Program-made: the position numbers and the translations under genes
Assembly: GCA_000827495.1 (NCBI GenBank)
Contig: KN817563.1
Coordinates: forward strand, 226,738 to 290,737
Source: Hypholoma sublateritium FD-334 SS-4
Taxonomy: Eukaryota > Basidiomycota > Agaricomycetes > Agaricales > Strophariaceae
Reading direction: 5' to 3'
Length of the DNA stretch: 64,000 bases
Shown: piece after piece, positions 47,418-60,313 of the stretch
Position numbering within the stretch: the stretch's first letter is position 1
How the letters are laid out: each line of letters opens with the position of its first letter
Notes under the pieces: model-generated
The model's database searches: none
The model's input: only the letters and a program-made list of their open reading frames with translations
What the model was told of the DNA's origin: nothing

Positions 47418-50366
47418 TATGGCCAACTTGCGCTGCGCTGATGTATTTGGACAAAGGTAAGTAGCACCATTCAAAACAAGATCGGGAAGATAGAAGAGAA
47501 GACGGGGCTAAGACTTAATCCAACGAGGGAGATACAACGGGGAAGAGCGTGTCAGGAATATGCATGCGCCTACCTGTAGGTCATCGTGGCCGGGGCATAC
47601 AAGCCTAGATAGCACAGTGATTGCGTCAAGTGATAAGAACGATCGGAATCTTCTCGGGACGGTCGTGAAAGTGAGGGTCGAGTAGATTGTTGTTGCTGTA
47701 TGGAAGCTTGAATATATAATCTGGAACCTAGACCATGATATACTTACATAAAAAATGAGAGAGGATTTGAGTAGCTGGATCCAATAAGCACCGTCACCCT
47801 GGAGTAATTGGCTCATTTTCACTGCCCAAGGTGAAATCAAGGAGCTTCTGCGCCGCTATGGGTATGTACGTTGTTGAGGAGTTGGTTCGTCGGGACGCTG
47901 CCTTGGACCCTCGGTTTCAAGTGGAGAGAGCGTCCTTCATGAGATGGCCGGGGCAACACGGATTTCAAAGTGTTGTACGACGTGCTCTATAATTTGAACA
48001 TTAGTTCCAGAGCATTGAATTACTCGTTGGATTGACCGTACCATTCTGCGGATAGTGTGGTAATAAGCAAGAGCCAAAAACGGTTTCTCGCGCTTGAACT
48101 ATAGTTTGGTAAGAGTTAAGATTGATTACCGCTGGTTGGGAATATAGGGTGGAGGAGGAGATACCGGCTGCCACAATCCAACTTGAACATGGTAAAGGCC
48201 TGCGATTGTAGAAGCCACGCTCTGAGCAAGTCTAGAATTCAGATTGCGCCTGTCCGCTGCCGTAGGTGGATCCTTTTAAGCCGTGGACCAACGTCAGTGT
48301 GGTTTCGAGGGGTTTTCAAAGAATTTACACTGGGAAAAAAATTTTGTCAAGTAAAAAGAAAGCTCTTCCAGGACGCAAGAAACAAGGGCAAGTGTGATGG
48401 TTACATCTGTTGAGGGCAGAGGCAAGTATCCAATTTGAATCGCCGCTAAGGTGCGCACGCCCCTTCCTTCCACCTTCCAAGCTTTCCCCTGTGGCCTGAA
48501 CCAACCAACTTTCTTATTGTTTTCGCATTCACGTCCGAATATGTACAGTATTCGTCAGGACCCTAGAAGATTGTTCAAGCGCGATAACTACTCACATTCA
48601 GACGACGGACGAACTCGTGGGCGGAGTGGCTTTTAACGCTCAATATCAAATCTTCTGAGTCGTCCATAACCAAAAATTTAGAACCTTCGAGACAAGCATA
48701 TGTGCAGAAGTGTCTCCGCAGTAACGTCGTGTGCCTTTGTCACCGGCTGGATATTGATGAGCTCGGGGGGAGGGAAGTTACGATTCAAGGCGAGCATTGG
48801 GCAATTTCTTTTGGATGCACTGAAAACTTGACAACATTACTTGGTTTTGGTGGATTTTTTTTGTCTTCCATATCGTTGTTTCGCGTACGCAGCACCAAGT
48901 CGGAGCACTAGCGGAACCAGACGATTACCTACCCCAAGTTCATTTGACGTCTTCATCAGGAGCACCACACTCGACTCAGCGAACAGAGGCCGGTCGCTCT
49001 CATTTTTTGCTTCTTTGGTTCTGGACGAGTTGTTACTGGATTAGTGGAACCTGAATCAAACTTTGCCACCGGTACTGCGTTGCCAGAAAACTGCTAGCAT
49101 CTGCCGCTGTCTCCAGTCCCGGGATTGATTTCACACATATGCCAGGAATTTTTTTGCTGCCGCCATCCTTTGTATATCTGTTCACAGCCCTTTGGTTCCT
49201 CAGCACGCCCATATCTAGAGCCTCGGGCACGCAGGAAGGTTCTTGTAGACTTTTGCCGCTCAGGAGTCGACGGGCCAAGACTGACGAAGAAAATTGCCCC
49301 TATGATAGCATAAAAAGGGAAGCATCAACTGGTTTTATGGCCTCTTTTTATGCTCTTTCCTGCCTTTCCATTGTGCCTCGACTCGTTCTACGGCTGGGCG
49401 ACGTTCTTGCGCTGGGCAATATCGTGACTGTGACATGCACTGTGACCTGCGACATTGTGAAACGCGAATCCCCAGCGACAACGGCGGCCAATGCAGACAC
49501 GGAAGCTAGAAGAGATAGCAGCGAAGCCTCGTGATTGATATCCAGTGAAATAATTCACAGTATCTATCCGTCTTTCTATGGGGTTGTGTCTGGGATATCG
49601 ACATCTGTAGTCTCGGTTGTGTGGGTGACTCGAGGAAGGTTGGGCTCGACTACACCAGTATCTTGGCTTGCACCTAGGAGAATATCGCAAGTAGACCATA
49701 AATGTTTTGAATCTGACTTCAGAAATCATAGAATTTCTGGACAGAAGAGACGGTGTCTGCTGGATAGAGTATCTGGGATCGCGACATAGTTTTCGGTGTC
49801 GTCACAGCTCGCGTTCACCGAAAGGTAACACAGTCTCCCATTTGATTTTACATAGTTGCTGACGACGAGCTGAATCTTAGGGAGAGGTTGTCGCAAAAGA
49901 TGACGATATGGAAGAAATGCTGAATATCTATGGATGGACGGAGGTGGTGGGCAATGCGTAGATGCAGCTAATTGACCTGTTCCCCGCATTAGCGTCCACG
50001 ACTATTATTCAAGAATGACGCACCTCGCATGCCCGTATCTCTATTCCAGCTTGAGTCCAACTGAGGCATATCACAAGTCGACCAGAGGAACCAGTTTCAA
50101 CCCCGCATTCGCGCGCTATATGCTCCAGAAAGGAAACTTTTCCCGTCAACACGACCATTTCGGCCAGGCCGACCGAGCGCCGTTTCAAAATGGCATATAA
50201 AACGTACCCATGTCCTTTCCTCCCCTGATTTCTCTCCTTTTTGCTGCCATTAATATCCTCTTTGCCTCTACTCCCACATCTCCAACATTCTTCCCACTAC
50301 AGCACCGCTAGCCGTGCAAGATCTGCTCGGTCTCGCCCTAATTGTTGTCCTCGTCGTTTTCCCTCT

Positions 50367-50986
50367 ATGTCCAATCTTGCGGCCATTCCACCGACGATGT
50401 CGACTCTACACACGACTTACACTGCGAAAGCCCGTCTGAATACCTCAAACGCTTCCGACGGCGCGTCTTTGTCACACGTTCACATCATTCTAACCAATAT
50501 TGGCCTGCCGTCGCGTCCAACTAGCCACACCCCATGGGTCGATCTGGAAAAGCCTCTAGTGATCAAGGTGCGTGCCCTCTTTGGTGTTTTTCCTGGCATC
50601 GATGTAACCTTCCCTCGGCGTTCCCATCTTCGATAGCCAGCGGCGTGCACGCAATACGACATGCCTTTCGTTTACAGCAACGACTTCACCTGGGTCAGTG
50701 ACTACCACAAGTAGAGAGTTCGCGCACGCGCCTAATTTAATCGTAGCCCACTTTTTATCAGCATTGGCCTGCGGTCGCAGCCGGTAGCAGCTTTTCTCCT
50801 CATGAATTTGGCATGGTACAGCAGGTGAAGTGGATTTTCTCGGTATGTTGATTCTCCCTTCAGGATTGTGGCGTGCTAAACACCACCACTGTTCGCCGTA
50901 AATAGATATTCGCAGGGAAGCTTTGCCATAAAGTGAAAATTGCCGCTGTGAAGCTTTCGAACGTCTGCAGACCTCCATATCGTTAG
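50367..50986 (+). CDS. Small four-exon protein of unknown function
   Basis: ATG at 50367 (MSNLAAIPPTMSTLHTTYTA), exon 1 50367-50567 ending in VDLEKPLVIK before a GTGCGT donor. Exon 2 from 50637 reads PAACTQYDMPFVYSNDFTW to 50693 (donor GTCAGT). Exon 3 reads HWPAVAAGSSFSPHEFGMVQ with a GTATGT donor after FS. Exon 4 reads IFAGKLCHKVKIAAVKLSNV and stops at 50986. All joins keep phase with ordinary short introns, which is why I believe it despite its size (about 139 aa). The sequence is Thr/Ser-rich at the start and aromatic in the middle, with a basic end. I recognise no family. Confidence 0.45.
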
Positions 50987-52991
50987 GTATTATAATCGTT
51001 ATGTATATATCTGATGTTCTGAGGTAGCCTCACCGCTAGACATTCTTAGGTTCACTGCACCTCGCTTTGTTGTCAGATATGTCTTTCGCCACTCCTCGAG
51101 TCGCTTCGTGTGTATATTTTGAGATGTGCTAGTCTCATTTTCTGACTCTTGTTATTTCGAAGTTTCCATAGGGCCATCTTGCCAATCTCCCTCTCCGTTG
51201 TCGCCATACTGCATTTTTGCTTCATTCGATACTCGCTCAAAAGGCAAATGTCGTGATCGGCCACATTTCCTACGGTCATAAATTTCTCCCAAATTTCTCC
51301 TCGAATGTATAAAATAATTACTTTTCACACTTGAACATTCGATCACACTATTTGCTGAACCTTGAGCTTGATGAATGTCCGTTTGTAGTCCGCCAGTGCT
51401 CAGAGCACCTGATCACACATCTTGCAGATATATTGAAGAGCTTGTGTACTCTAACTCTTCCCTGTTATCATCTTGAGGGTCTTGGAATCACACAGAATCA
51501 TAGATTTCACTGATCGCTTTTGAAGCTTTGTCTTCTAGTTGCTGGATGCTAACAGTTAAATAACGACTTCGCCCAAACTTCACCGGGATAGGCGCAGTGG
51601 CACACAAAACGGTAAGAAAAGTGAATCGATTTAAAATGGTGGTCTGAAATTGCATGCGATGAGTAAAAGATTCAAGAAATGATACTTCGAGAGGTGGAAG
51701 GTTGCAAGGGCGTTAGAATGTAGCGTAAGCGTAGTGAAGGAAGAGTGCGTGAGATTTTCTGAACGACCTTGCTATGTCAATGGCCCGTGCGTTCGGCAGC
51801 TGTGCCACCGGCTGCCACCCGGGCCGGGGATTCAAGTTGGGTGCAATGAAGAGGGGGAGAAAACCCACATATCCCTGCGGCAAGCCAGTCGCTTAATTCG
51901 ACGAGGGGTATCAATGAGGCTATCGCGCCCTCCCCTTCTACCGCTACGCGAGGGGCGGAGGAAAGGACAGATAAGATTTGAAATGTTAATAGAAACAACT
52001 TGTTTAAAATAACTCCAAGCAGTACATGCCGCGGTAATGCGAGCTAATTTACAAGTACATACTTCCAACCCCAACTTGCAGTCGAAGAGTTTTACATTCA
52101 TATGATCTTTCTTCTGTGATGAGAAAAGAATAGGTCATATATTTAAATAGCCGACACTGGCATAAGTATGAAGTCATTTGGAAGTCATACCACTGCACCA
52201 AGATTTATGCAGATTAATACAACCAAAGACGACTTTCGAAAATCATCCCAAGAGATTGTCAATTTGGCGCATACATCTATTTCTGTGATCTATGAAAGAG
52301 TCGGCGTCGTGCTTTACACGTACGTACGTTTCTGTAGCGCCCGTGGTCTATTTTTAAACACGACTTCAGTGGCCACCCGCCCGACAGGGATCAAACGATG
52401 TAAACTGAGCCAAAATAAAGGCAGAATATTATATCGAAATCGTCGACATTCAGCGGACTCCGGAGCGCGTGATCCCCGTAAATTCTCACTGTGCCGAGGT
52501 ACTCTCACCGGCGGCTGTAAGATTTGGTATAAACAGTTATGTAAAATACTGCTATCACCTCGACTGGCCAAAGATTGGAGGCAACCTGACTTTCAAATAT
52601 ATCTGGGCTAATAGTATATACACACTGAGAAATAACTTCAATATGCTGTTTACAACATAGTCTTCCATGCAGTGTAGATCGCGTGAAGATACTCGCCGCA
52701 ACCCACGGACGTTCTCTAATTCTCCCGCTTGTACCGGCAGCCGGTGGTATGATCTTCTGTGTTCACCATTTTCGCACTGAAATATATTCGTTACCTCCCG
52801 ACTTCATTGGAAGGTCATATGTCCACATCGCCTCCCGGCACTGTAGCCGAAGACACGGGATTTCTCAGCTTTCTGCCCAATCTGAAGTGGTGGGGTATAT
52901 AGACTACTTACAAACCACGAGCCCTCAGACAAGGTAGCCGTTTCCTACAGTCTATACTTGATCAACTCTTGATTTGACGAAGCCAAACGTT
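50987..52991. other. Intergenic, no gene seen
   Basis: About 2 kb. The plus frame 52168-52611 (147 codons, ATG start) is open but basic, lacks a motif, and has an equally open antisense frame. Confidence 0.35.
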
Positions 52992-54184
52992 ATGTCAACT
53001 TCTACTTCACTTACCCTTTCCGGACCGATGGGAAACTGCTGTACCCGCAGTTTCAAGCACGAAGGCGAACCCGTTGGCAGGGTCGAGAACATAGCTGGAT
53101 TCCAGACGTACATCTCTGACCCACCCAACGCTACCTCTGGACCCAAGAAGATAATCCTGTATTTTTCGGACGCGTTCGGTCCGTTCTATATCAACGCTAA
53201 ACTTCTCCAAGATTATTTTGCCAGTCATGGTAGGTAGCGGGCACCAGTGATAGCTCATGGCTCATGATCAGCTAGGATATGTTGTCCTGGGGCTGGACTA
53301 TTTTCACGGAGATGACGCCTCCTTTCACTCTGGGAAGACCAGGTTCGAGGCTATGCCTTGGGCAATCAAAAAGCACGAAGCCGCGCAGAAGGAAACTCCG
53401 AAATGGGTTGAAGCAGTGAGGCAAATATATGGTATGGAGTCATCCGATGCCACTTTATACCTGTATACGTCAATGAAAGTCTCTAACTTTACAGGCGAAG
53501 ATGCTCTCTATTTTGCAACAGGTCCGAGTCGCCACTTTACAGCTTCGCTGGGTATACCGTAGAATTAATATTGATTGGCTTGATATCGTCTATAGGATAT
53601 TGCTTTGGCGGTCCGTTCAGTATTGAGATGGCTGCCACAGATCAAGTTGCAGCAGGTAAGTGGTGATACAAATGGATCGATAAACTTACAGAACAAAAAC
53701 TCTACCAGCTGCATTTGCCCACCCAGGTTTCATAAACGAGGACCATTTCAGAAATTTAAAAAGTAATTATTTTGGTCCACTGTTTCGTCGATATTGGCCA
53801 ATGTTTTTCCTATGAGAACCATTTTTACTCTGCTGTGCAGGTACGTCCCACTCATACACAAGCCACCATACATTCAGTACCCCGGCCCATTCATTCACAC
53901 AGAGTCCGACTTCACATTTCCAGCTGCCGCTCGCCAGAAGGCCGAACAAATATTAGCAGAGGTAAAGGCAACCTATCATGTCCAAGTCTTTTCGGGTGTC
54001 GAGCATGGATTTGCCACGCGGGGCGATAAAAAAGTAGAGAGTATTCGTAAGTATGCATCTCCAAAGCGCAGGAATCATACTGAGTTGATATATATCATTT
54101 TTTCTGGTATTTACAGGCTGGGCCGCGGAGCAATGCGCTCAAAGTGTAGTTAAATGGTTCGATCGCTTCTCCTCACCGGCATAG
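52992..54184 (+). CDS. Dienelactone hydrolase (carboxymethylenebutenolidase family)
   Basis: Alpha/beta-hydrolase that opens dienelactones in aromatic-compound breakdown, although many fungal members have other esters as substrates. Start at 52992 (MSTSTSLTLSGPMGNCCTRS), then HEGEPVGRVENIAGFQTYIS, ILYFSDAFGPFYINAKLLQD, FASHG|YVVLGLDYFHGDD, the Cys nucleophile motif GYCFGGPFS after a short exon ending ALYFATG, AAFAHPGFI, KPFLLCCAESDFTFP (Asp) and VFSGVEHGFATRGD (His), ending FDRFSSPA at 54182-54184. Joins keep phase, including an acceptor at CTAG before GATATG near 53271. All three catalytic residues are present, so it is probably active. Likely cytosolic, since no signal peptide is seen. Confidence 0.9.
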
Positions 54185-54668
54185 TACATAATCTTATTGT
54201 CCGAGAATTGGTGCCATTGGTAAATGTTGCTTCCGAGTCTGAAATGCAAGTGCCAATAATTTCCACGGCAGAAACCTATATCTCTACAGGCGCCTGTGTG
54301 ATGCATCAAAAGTCTAAGCACCACTTCCTGCATTACTTATCTCTGCAATTTTTTACCAAACCTTTGGACTTACAAATCTAATCACTATGTGGCCTGGTTT
54401 ATCTTTCGGCGAAACCGCTTCAGCGTCTCTCACAAGAACCACACATATATTACTACCGGTACCGATGGAGGTGGTAGACAATGGCGGCGTTTGCGCCGGG
54501 CCTTGAATCCTAGCCGCATGCAGGCGCTTATACGGAGATTACCTGTTATGACTCAGGCATCACAGTAAGGGCTGTGCCCTCCAGGTTGATATATTAAGAC
54601 AGGAAAACGTACAAGAGTAATCAGATTGCTTAACTGCTGCCCGACTGCTGCCTCGCCAGTGCCACTGA
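54185..54668. other. Intergenic, no gene seen
   Basis: About 480 bases between two + strand genes. May hold an unrecognised first exon of the gene that follows. Confidence 0.35.
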
Positions 54669-55677
54669 GTGCGACTGAGAAAGGCTGTGTTCAACCCAAC
54701 CATCATCGACATCGTTGAACTATTTGTCAACCAAGCAAACGATAGAGCTTTGTTGCCTCTCCTCGCAAAGCTTACGCCCAAGCACGAAAACGCACTGATC
54801 CATTCTTCATTCTTGATGTCTTTCAAGAATCTACTCTCCCAGGCGGATCTAGAGCGTCGACTGTTGAAGTGGATAAGCAAGGCCCACGTACCACGATATC
54901 CGTTTTTCGATGGCCTACCATCCTCCTCCTCCTACTGGGCCAACAGCTCTCCGACGTCGTTCACCTTGAGTTCCAGCGCGACAGATTCGGGTGTTGCCCC
55001 GGCGGCTATGACGTCAAGCTCCAGCAGCATCGGATCAAGCGCGAGTGTACAAGACCTCAACCATTGGCTTGAGTTTGTCGAGGATGCATCGCGGGAATGC
55101 GAGATACAGGAGAGTCAGTACCCGGATGCGGCGGTGTGGTTCATGCGCGGCGAGCTGAGGGAGGTGATGCGGGAGCGGCGGGCAGTGTATTTGCACGAGG
55201 CGCGCCGCATCGCAGATAGTAAGAAGGCAAAGATAAGAGACTGGGAGGACTTCAAGAAGGATCTAAAACGTGTGGTCGGTGCGTCATGAATCCTATTTGT
55301 CCAGGATGACTGATGAGCTCATTGTGGTATCCAAATATATGAAGATGAAGCGAGGAGAAGTACGTACTCGTTCGGGTTCCGTTCACCACCGTATCCTGAT
55401 TTTCTGCGGCCGTGTAGTTTTCCTGACAGCGGCCTCGCAGATACGGGCCACTCCAACTACATTGGCCATGCCCAATGCGACACATGCCCTTATCTCCCAA
55501 CCCACATTCGCCCTTTTGAGGCGCACTCATCCTTACATCGCATCTTCACTGTCCCTTGGATTAGTGATCGGCGGAACAGTGGTCCTACTGCCAGCGATAG
55601 CTCTGGGGATAGAGGCATGGAATAGAATGAAAGAAGGAGCCAATAGAGCAGGAGGTCAGATTGCATGCCCGACTTGA
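54669..55677 (+). CDS. ISG12-family relative, C-terminally shortened
   Basis: Open coding stretch from 54669 (just after an in-frame stop at 54666, or an acceptor); the first in-frame ATG is at 54816. It reads LRKAVFNPTIIDIVELFVNQ, a Ser-rich segment, then VQDLNHWLEFVEDASRECEI, YPDAAVWFMRGELREVM and WEDFKKDLKRVV before a donor (GTGCGT near 55278). This is the same layout as the soluble half of the ISG12-type gene at 35874. After an intron ending CTCGCAG the next exon has LRRTHPYIASSLSLGLVIGG and VVLLPAIALGIEAW, the first half of the Ifi-6-16 core, and then stops. The GF.A.GV..GSIAA...QSLG half is missing. Either the core has been lost or a further exon is unrecognised. Probably a degenerate or specialised paralog. 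Confidence 0.5.
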
Positions 55678-55680
55678 CTC

Positions 55681-56296
55681 CGAGCGAATATAGTCCTCTT
55701 CCTTAGCATATTCTATCAGGATTTTAATGACAACGAGAAAGTTGTTACATACGGAAAGTACGCTACGAACGACTTCCAGTTGGAGGGCGCAGTCGTCTTC
55801 CGTTTTGATAAATCTAACTGGAAAGCAGCTAGAAAGACTAGTATCGGGGAGCAGTTCTGCCATCCTGTCATAGACAGGTTCCGTATCTGGCGAGGAGTCC
55901 TTTCATATATAGATGCCTTGGAATCGAAGGCCATTTGGTCGAGTTACTGTGCGTTGTAGCTTCGTTATCGCAGGTGCCAGACCTCCATACGTAGAGCATT
56001 TACTTCGAACTCTGGACAACGCCATTGGTAGGATCATATAAGAGAGGAGTCGGTAGAGTTTCAAGTCTGAGGCAATAACGCATGAAAAAAAGAATCTGAC
56101 GGTCGCTTGATTGTGCAAAGTTGGCGAGCGGTGAAAAGGAGGGATTTATTGCAATTAGGGGATCTCAACAGTGACGCAAACAAGGAAAAATAGGCTGTTC
56201 CAACACCACTGTGACTCTCCGCGCGTTGTCAACGGCTACGTCCTAAGATCCCTGCTCTAGCCGACGACCAGCCATTACTGTCGCCTTGTCGGCGCT
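55681..56296. other. Intergenic with an uncalled open frame
   Basis: Upstream region of the dynein gene. The plus strand from about 55722 to 55960 stays open and reads NDNEKVVTYGKYATNDFQLE and onward to a stop, without an ATG. It may be debris from the preceding gene. Confidence 0.3.
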
Positions 56297-59200
56297 ATGG
56301 AACCTCTCACCAACGGCTCAGCAAACCACCATGACGCCGACCCTACCCCACCAGCCCCTGCCGCCCCATTCGACCCAGAGATCTTCCGCGCATACTTGAC
56401 ATCTTTACTACCACCAGTCATCGGTGCGAATGTCTCGGATCTTAACGCTATGTTTGAAGATGAGTTTGAGGAGCGCGTATCGCGTTTTTCCGCGGACAAT
56501 GGGGGGGTGATTTATGTCGTGCAGATAAAGGAGGAAAGCGAAGGTGCGTCGCCATGCACGGGGACACGTTTATCATGCTGAGAGCATCGAAGACGACGCG
56601 CACTCGACGTACACGTATCAGCTTACCCCTCACCTCGTCTACCATCCGTCGCACGTCACGACACTGGCGCTCATCAAGCGCGGGCCGACACTTGACCCAC
56701 TGACGCCTCTGGGCTCGCAGCTGCACTTTCTCAATCTATTCGGCGGAGACGAGACTCCATATGAGAGTCTTCACGCGGTTGTGAGCTGTGGTGTGAAACC
56801 CTGGTTCGACGCATTTGTCGGGGCGCGGGGAACGGGCAAGGATGGCGACACGAAAATGGGTGCGGGGCTATCTGCTTATTTTGACCTCATCCTGACTTTT
56901 AGAAAGGCATTCCAATGACGAAGAAAAAGTTTGCGGAACTTGAGCTGTCCCTGCTGCATCTCCAGCAGAATGTCGAAATTCCAGAGACACATCTAATAAT
57001 CCACCCTATCATCCAACGGGCAGTAGAACAGGTACGCGTCGTCTTGGGTAGCCCTATCATAGGCTAAATTTTATGCAGGCCCACGCAGCGAACACCCGTC
57101 CTAACATTTCGCACATCCCTACGAAAATGCTGAATGACAGCACTTTCTTGAACACATTGCACGGGCACGTCAATGCGTGGATTAAGTCTATCCAATCCGT
57201 GACGAAGCTGACTCGCGACGTTGCATCGGGGACGGCGTCTCAAGAAATCAATTTTTGGCTGAGCTTGGAGCGGGCGCTGGAGGGAATTGAAACGCAACTA
57301 CGGAGCGAAGAGGTCACAATAGTGATGGATTGCTTGCGCAATGCAAAGCGATTCCATGCCACAGTCAGTTTCATTGCAGACACCGGTCTGAAGGATGCCA
57401 CGGATCTAGGTCAGTCTCAATATCGTTGCCAGACAACTTACTGATTCGGGTTACAGTACACAAATACAACCAGCTGATGAAGGACTTCCCCCTCAATGAG
57501 CTCCTCTCCGCGACGGACCTCGACAAGGTGCAGGAGTCGCTCGTACTCATCTTCGGCCATATCAACCGCAAACTGCGCCTCTCCCCCTATCCTATCCGGC
57601 GCGCACTACCACTTGTAGAAGCGATCTCGCGCGACTTCAATGACCAGCTGCTGCGCATTCTCACATCTCACCGCCTACCGTACACGCCGTACGAGACGTT
57701 CGAGCGGCTACTTGCGCAGACAACCGCAATCTTCCGCACATGGGACGACCAGATCAAGGAATTCACAAACGTCGCTCGTGAGGTGACGCGCAAGCGCAAT
57801 GAGCGCTTCATCCCGATCAAAGTTGCGCCCGCGCACGCGAAGTTGCAGGAGCGTACGCGATACCTGCGCGACTGGCGGAAGCAGCACGAGCAACTTGCGG
57901 TGATGACGGGCCCAACCAAGGGGCTCGGCGGCGTTGGTGGTGTGACGGAAGTTGGTGGAATGGACATGGAGGAGGAGGTGAAGGAAGCTTATGAGGTCGT
58001 TAAACGCATCGATGTGCTGGACGTAAGCGTCGGTGAGTACTATATAGTCATTATGTGATGCTGTACTGACGTTGCGCTCCAGAGGGCACAGAGATCTGGG
58101 TCGCGGCAGAAAATGCGTACAACGAGCGCGTGTCGAGGGTGGAGAATCAGATCATAGCTCGTCTACGAGACAGACTTGGCACGGCGAGAAACGCAAACGA
58201 GATGTTCCGCGTGTTCTCCAAGTTCAACGCGCTGTTCGTGCGGGCCAAGATTCGCGGCGCCATCCAGGAGTACCAGACGCAGCTAATCGACTCGGTGAAG
58301 GAGGACATCAAGCACCTGCACGAGAAATTCAAAACACAGTACCGGTTCTCCGAGGCGTACCACATGTCGCAGATGCGCGATTTGCCGCCTATCGCAGGTG
58401 CGATCATCTGGGCGCGGCAGATCGAGCGTCAGCTGCAGACCTATATGAAGCGTGTGGAGGACGTGCTGGGAAAGGGCTGGGAACATTACGCGGAGGGGCA
58501 GAAGCTGCAGTCCGAATCGCTCGCGTTCCGGAAGAAGTTGGATACGCGGCCTGTCTTTGATGCTTGGCTGCAGGACATCAACCGGCGCAACATGGGCGTC
58601 GACGGACGGCTCTTCGAGATCGTGCGGCTGCGCGGCGGTGGCTTCCAGCTCGCGGTAAATTTCGACCCGCAGATCATCACGCTGTTCAAGGAGGTGCGCA
58701 ACCTGCTGTGGCTCAACTTCCAGGTGCCACATGCGATCTCGAACATGGCGAAGGACGCAAAACGCGTGTACCCGCACGCAGTGAGTCTGATGGAAACCGT
58801 GCGTACGTACGGGCAGACGCTCGACCTTGTCGAGGCGAACAAGGGTATCGAGTGGCTCGTTGCGGAATACCGCAATGAGAGCCAGCGGATGATCAGCAAA
58901 GGTGCGTGTAGGCAGGGATGGATGCACATGATAGTCGACTGACTTGCCGTAGGCATGAACATCCGCTGGGATTACTTCGTGAACCAATACGACACGTCGC
59001 GGTATGTCCCTAGCTCGGACGGGCGGGACAACCGGCATATCCAGTTCGTACGCGAGTTCGCGAGCGTGGTATCGGTATTGCAGGTACGTGGCGTGCATTC
59101 GGTGGACAACCTGACTGTTGAGGCTTATTCGCGGTCTCTATGAACTCAGGATAAAACGAACAACGTCATCGATTTATATCGGGACATTCTACGCGCAGTC

Positions 59201-60313
59201 GAAGACCTGCAAACGTGTTCATATACCTCAGAGGCATTCTCGGAGTTGCTAGGCAAAATCCAAGCTGCTGTGCGTCGTTACCTCCTGCCCTATTGTTCCA
59301 AGTGCTCATAATCATGCCCTTAGATTGATCGTCTGAATCTAGAGGGTTATGCGAATCTCGACTATTGGGTTGCTGAGCTCGACAAGCGGATCGAAGGCAT
59401 TCTGCTCCAGCGGCTCACGCACATCATTCAAGTTTGGTGTGCCGAGTTCGACCGGGTGGACGACGGTGACGGGCGCAGGGACGTGCTGCCAACGAGGGAT
59501 CTAGGAAGCAAGCGGAGAGGTGGAAAGGGCGCCAAGGAAGAGAAGGTACTTCTCATCTTATGCGTTAAGTGGTCAGGGGCTAACCGTCGAGCAGTTCTTG
59601 GAGGGCCATATGACTGTGAAGCCGATAGTGCACGAAATCCGGATACAGAACCAGGTTATCTTCCTGGACCCACCGATAGAGTACGCGAGGGCGACATGGA
59701 TCAGGCAGCTGCATGACTGGCTCGGCGTGGTGTGCCGGCTGCGGCGGATCCAGAGCTCGCGGTACGAGATTGGGCTACAGATGCAGGGCGGGTCGGCAGC
59801 GGAGACAACATATACTTCACTGGTGTGTCCATTTATTTTCGGCCAGTCTCGAAGATGCTAAGATACATGCAGCTAACACGGTTCCCGGACAACACCCTCG
59901 AGCGCCCCTTCGCGCTGATCGAGACCAAAATCCAGCACCTCACGGACTACGTCGGCAAGTGGCTGCAGTTCCANTCACTGTGGGACCTCGAGACGGAATA
60001 CGTGTTCAACCGGCTCGGCGACTCGCTCGCGAACTGGCAGCAGCTGCTCACGGAGATCAAGAAGGCGCGTGCGACCTTCGACACGTCGGACACGCAGAAG
60101 TCGTTCGGCGTGTGCGTCATCGACTACGAGCAGGTGCAGGCGCGGGTGAACGCCAAGTACGACGCGTGGCAGCGCGACATCCTTANTCGCTTCGGNGTGA
60201 AGCTCGGCAACGCGATGAAGGAGATGCACTCCGCTATCCTCAAGGCGCGTAACGACCTCGAGCACCATTCAATCGAGGGTCTNGTCGGCGGCGGCGCGCC
60301 GCGACGGTTCTAG
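56297..60313 (+). CDS. dhc1: Cytoplasmic dynein heavy chain, N-terminal tail (separate Dhc1-type gene)
   Basis: Tail region of the minus-end-directed microtubule motor: dimerisation and binding of intermediate chains. Start at 56297 ([20 protein letters not shown]). Spliced blocks match the DHC_N1 region: [193 protein letters not shown] and [20 protein letters not shown]. No linker end or AAA+ motor follows: the frame stops at 60311-60313 after about 1,150 residues. In Agaricomycetes such as Schizophyllum commune the heavy chain is encoded by two genes, a tail gene (dhc1) and a motor gene (dhc2), so this end may be natural. Four ambiguous bases in the last 350 bases leave some doubt. Confidence 0.88.

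Larger units (their letters stand above)
47036..50366. other. Long stretch without a firm gene
   Basis: About 3.3 kb. Two inverted repeats are listed separately. The minus frame 47508-47840 begins with MSQLLQGDGAYWIQLLKSSL, loosely like an end segment of a multipass protein. The plus frame 49139-49534 (131 codons) has an N-terminal hydrophobic run (IFLLPPSFVYLFTALWFL) and could be a small secreted protein. Neither has enough support to call. Confidence 0.35.

Noticed and set aside
52168..52611. 147-codon plus-strand frame
   Set aside because: Has an ATG but no motif, an open antisense frame, and composition like spacer DNA.
58283..59098. 271-codon minus-strand frame antisense to the dynein tail
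   Set aside because: A shadow of the GC-rich dynein exon; the plus strand has clear family similarity and the minus strand is His/Arg/Leu-rich without motif.
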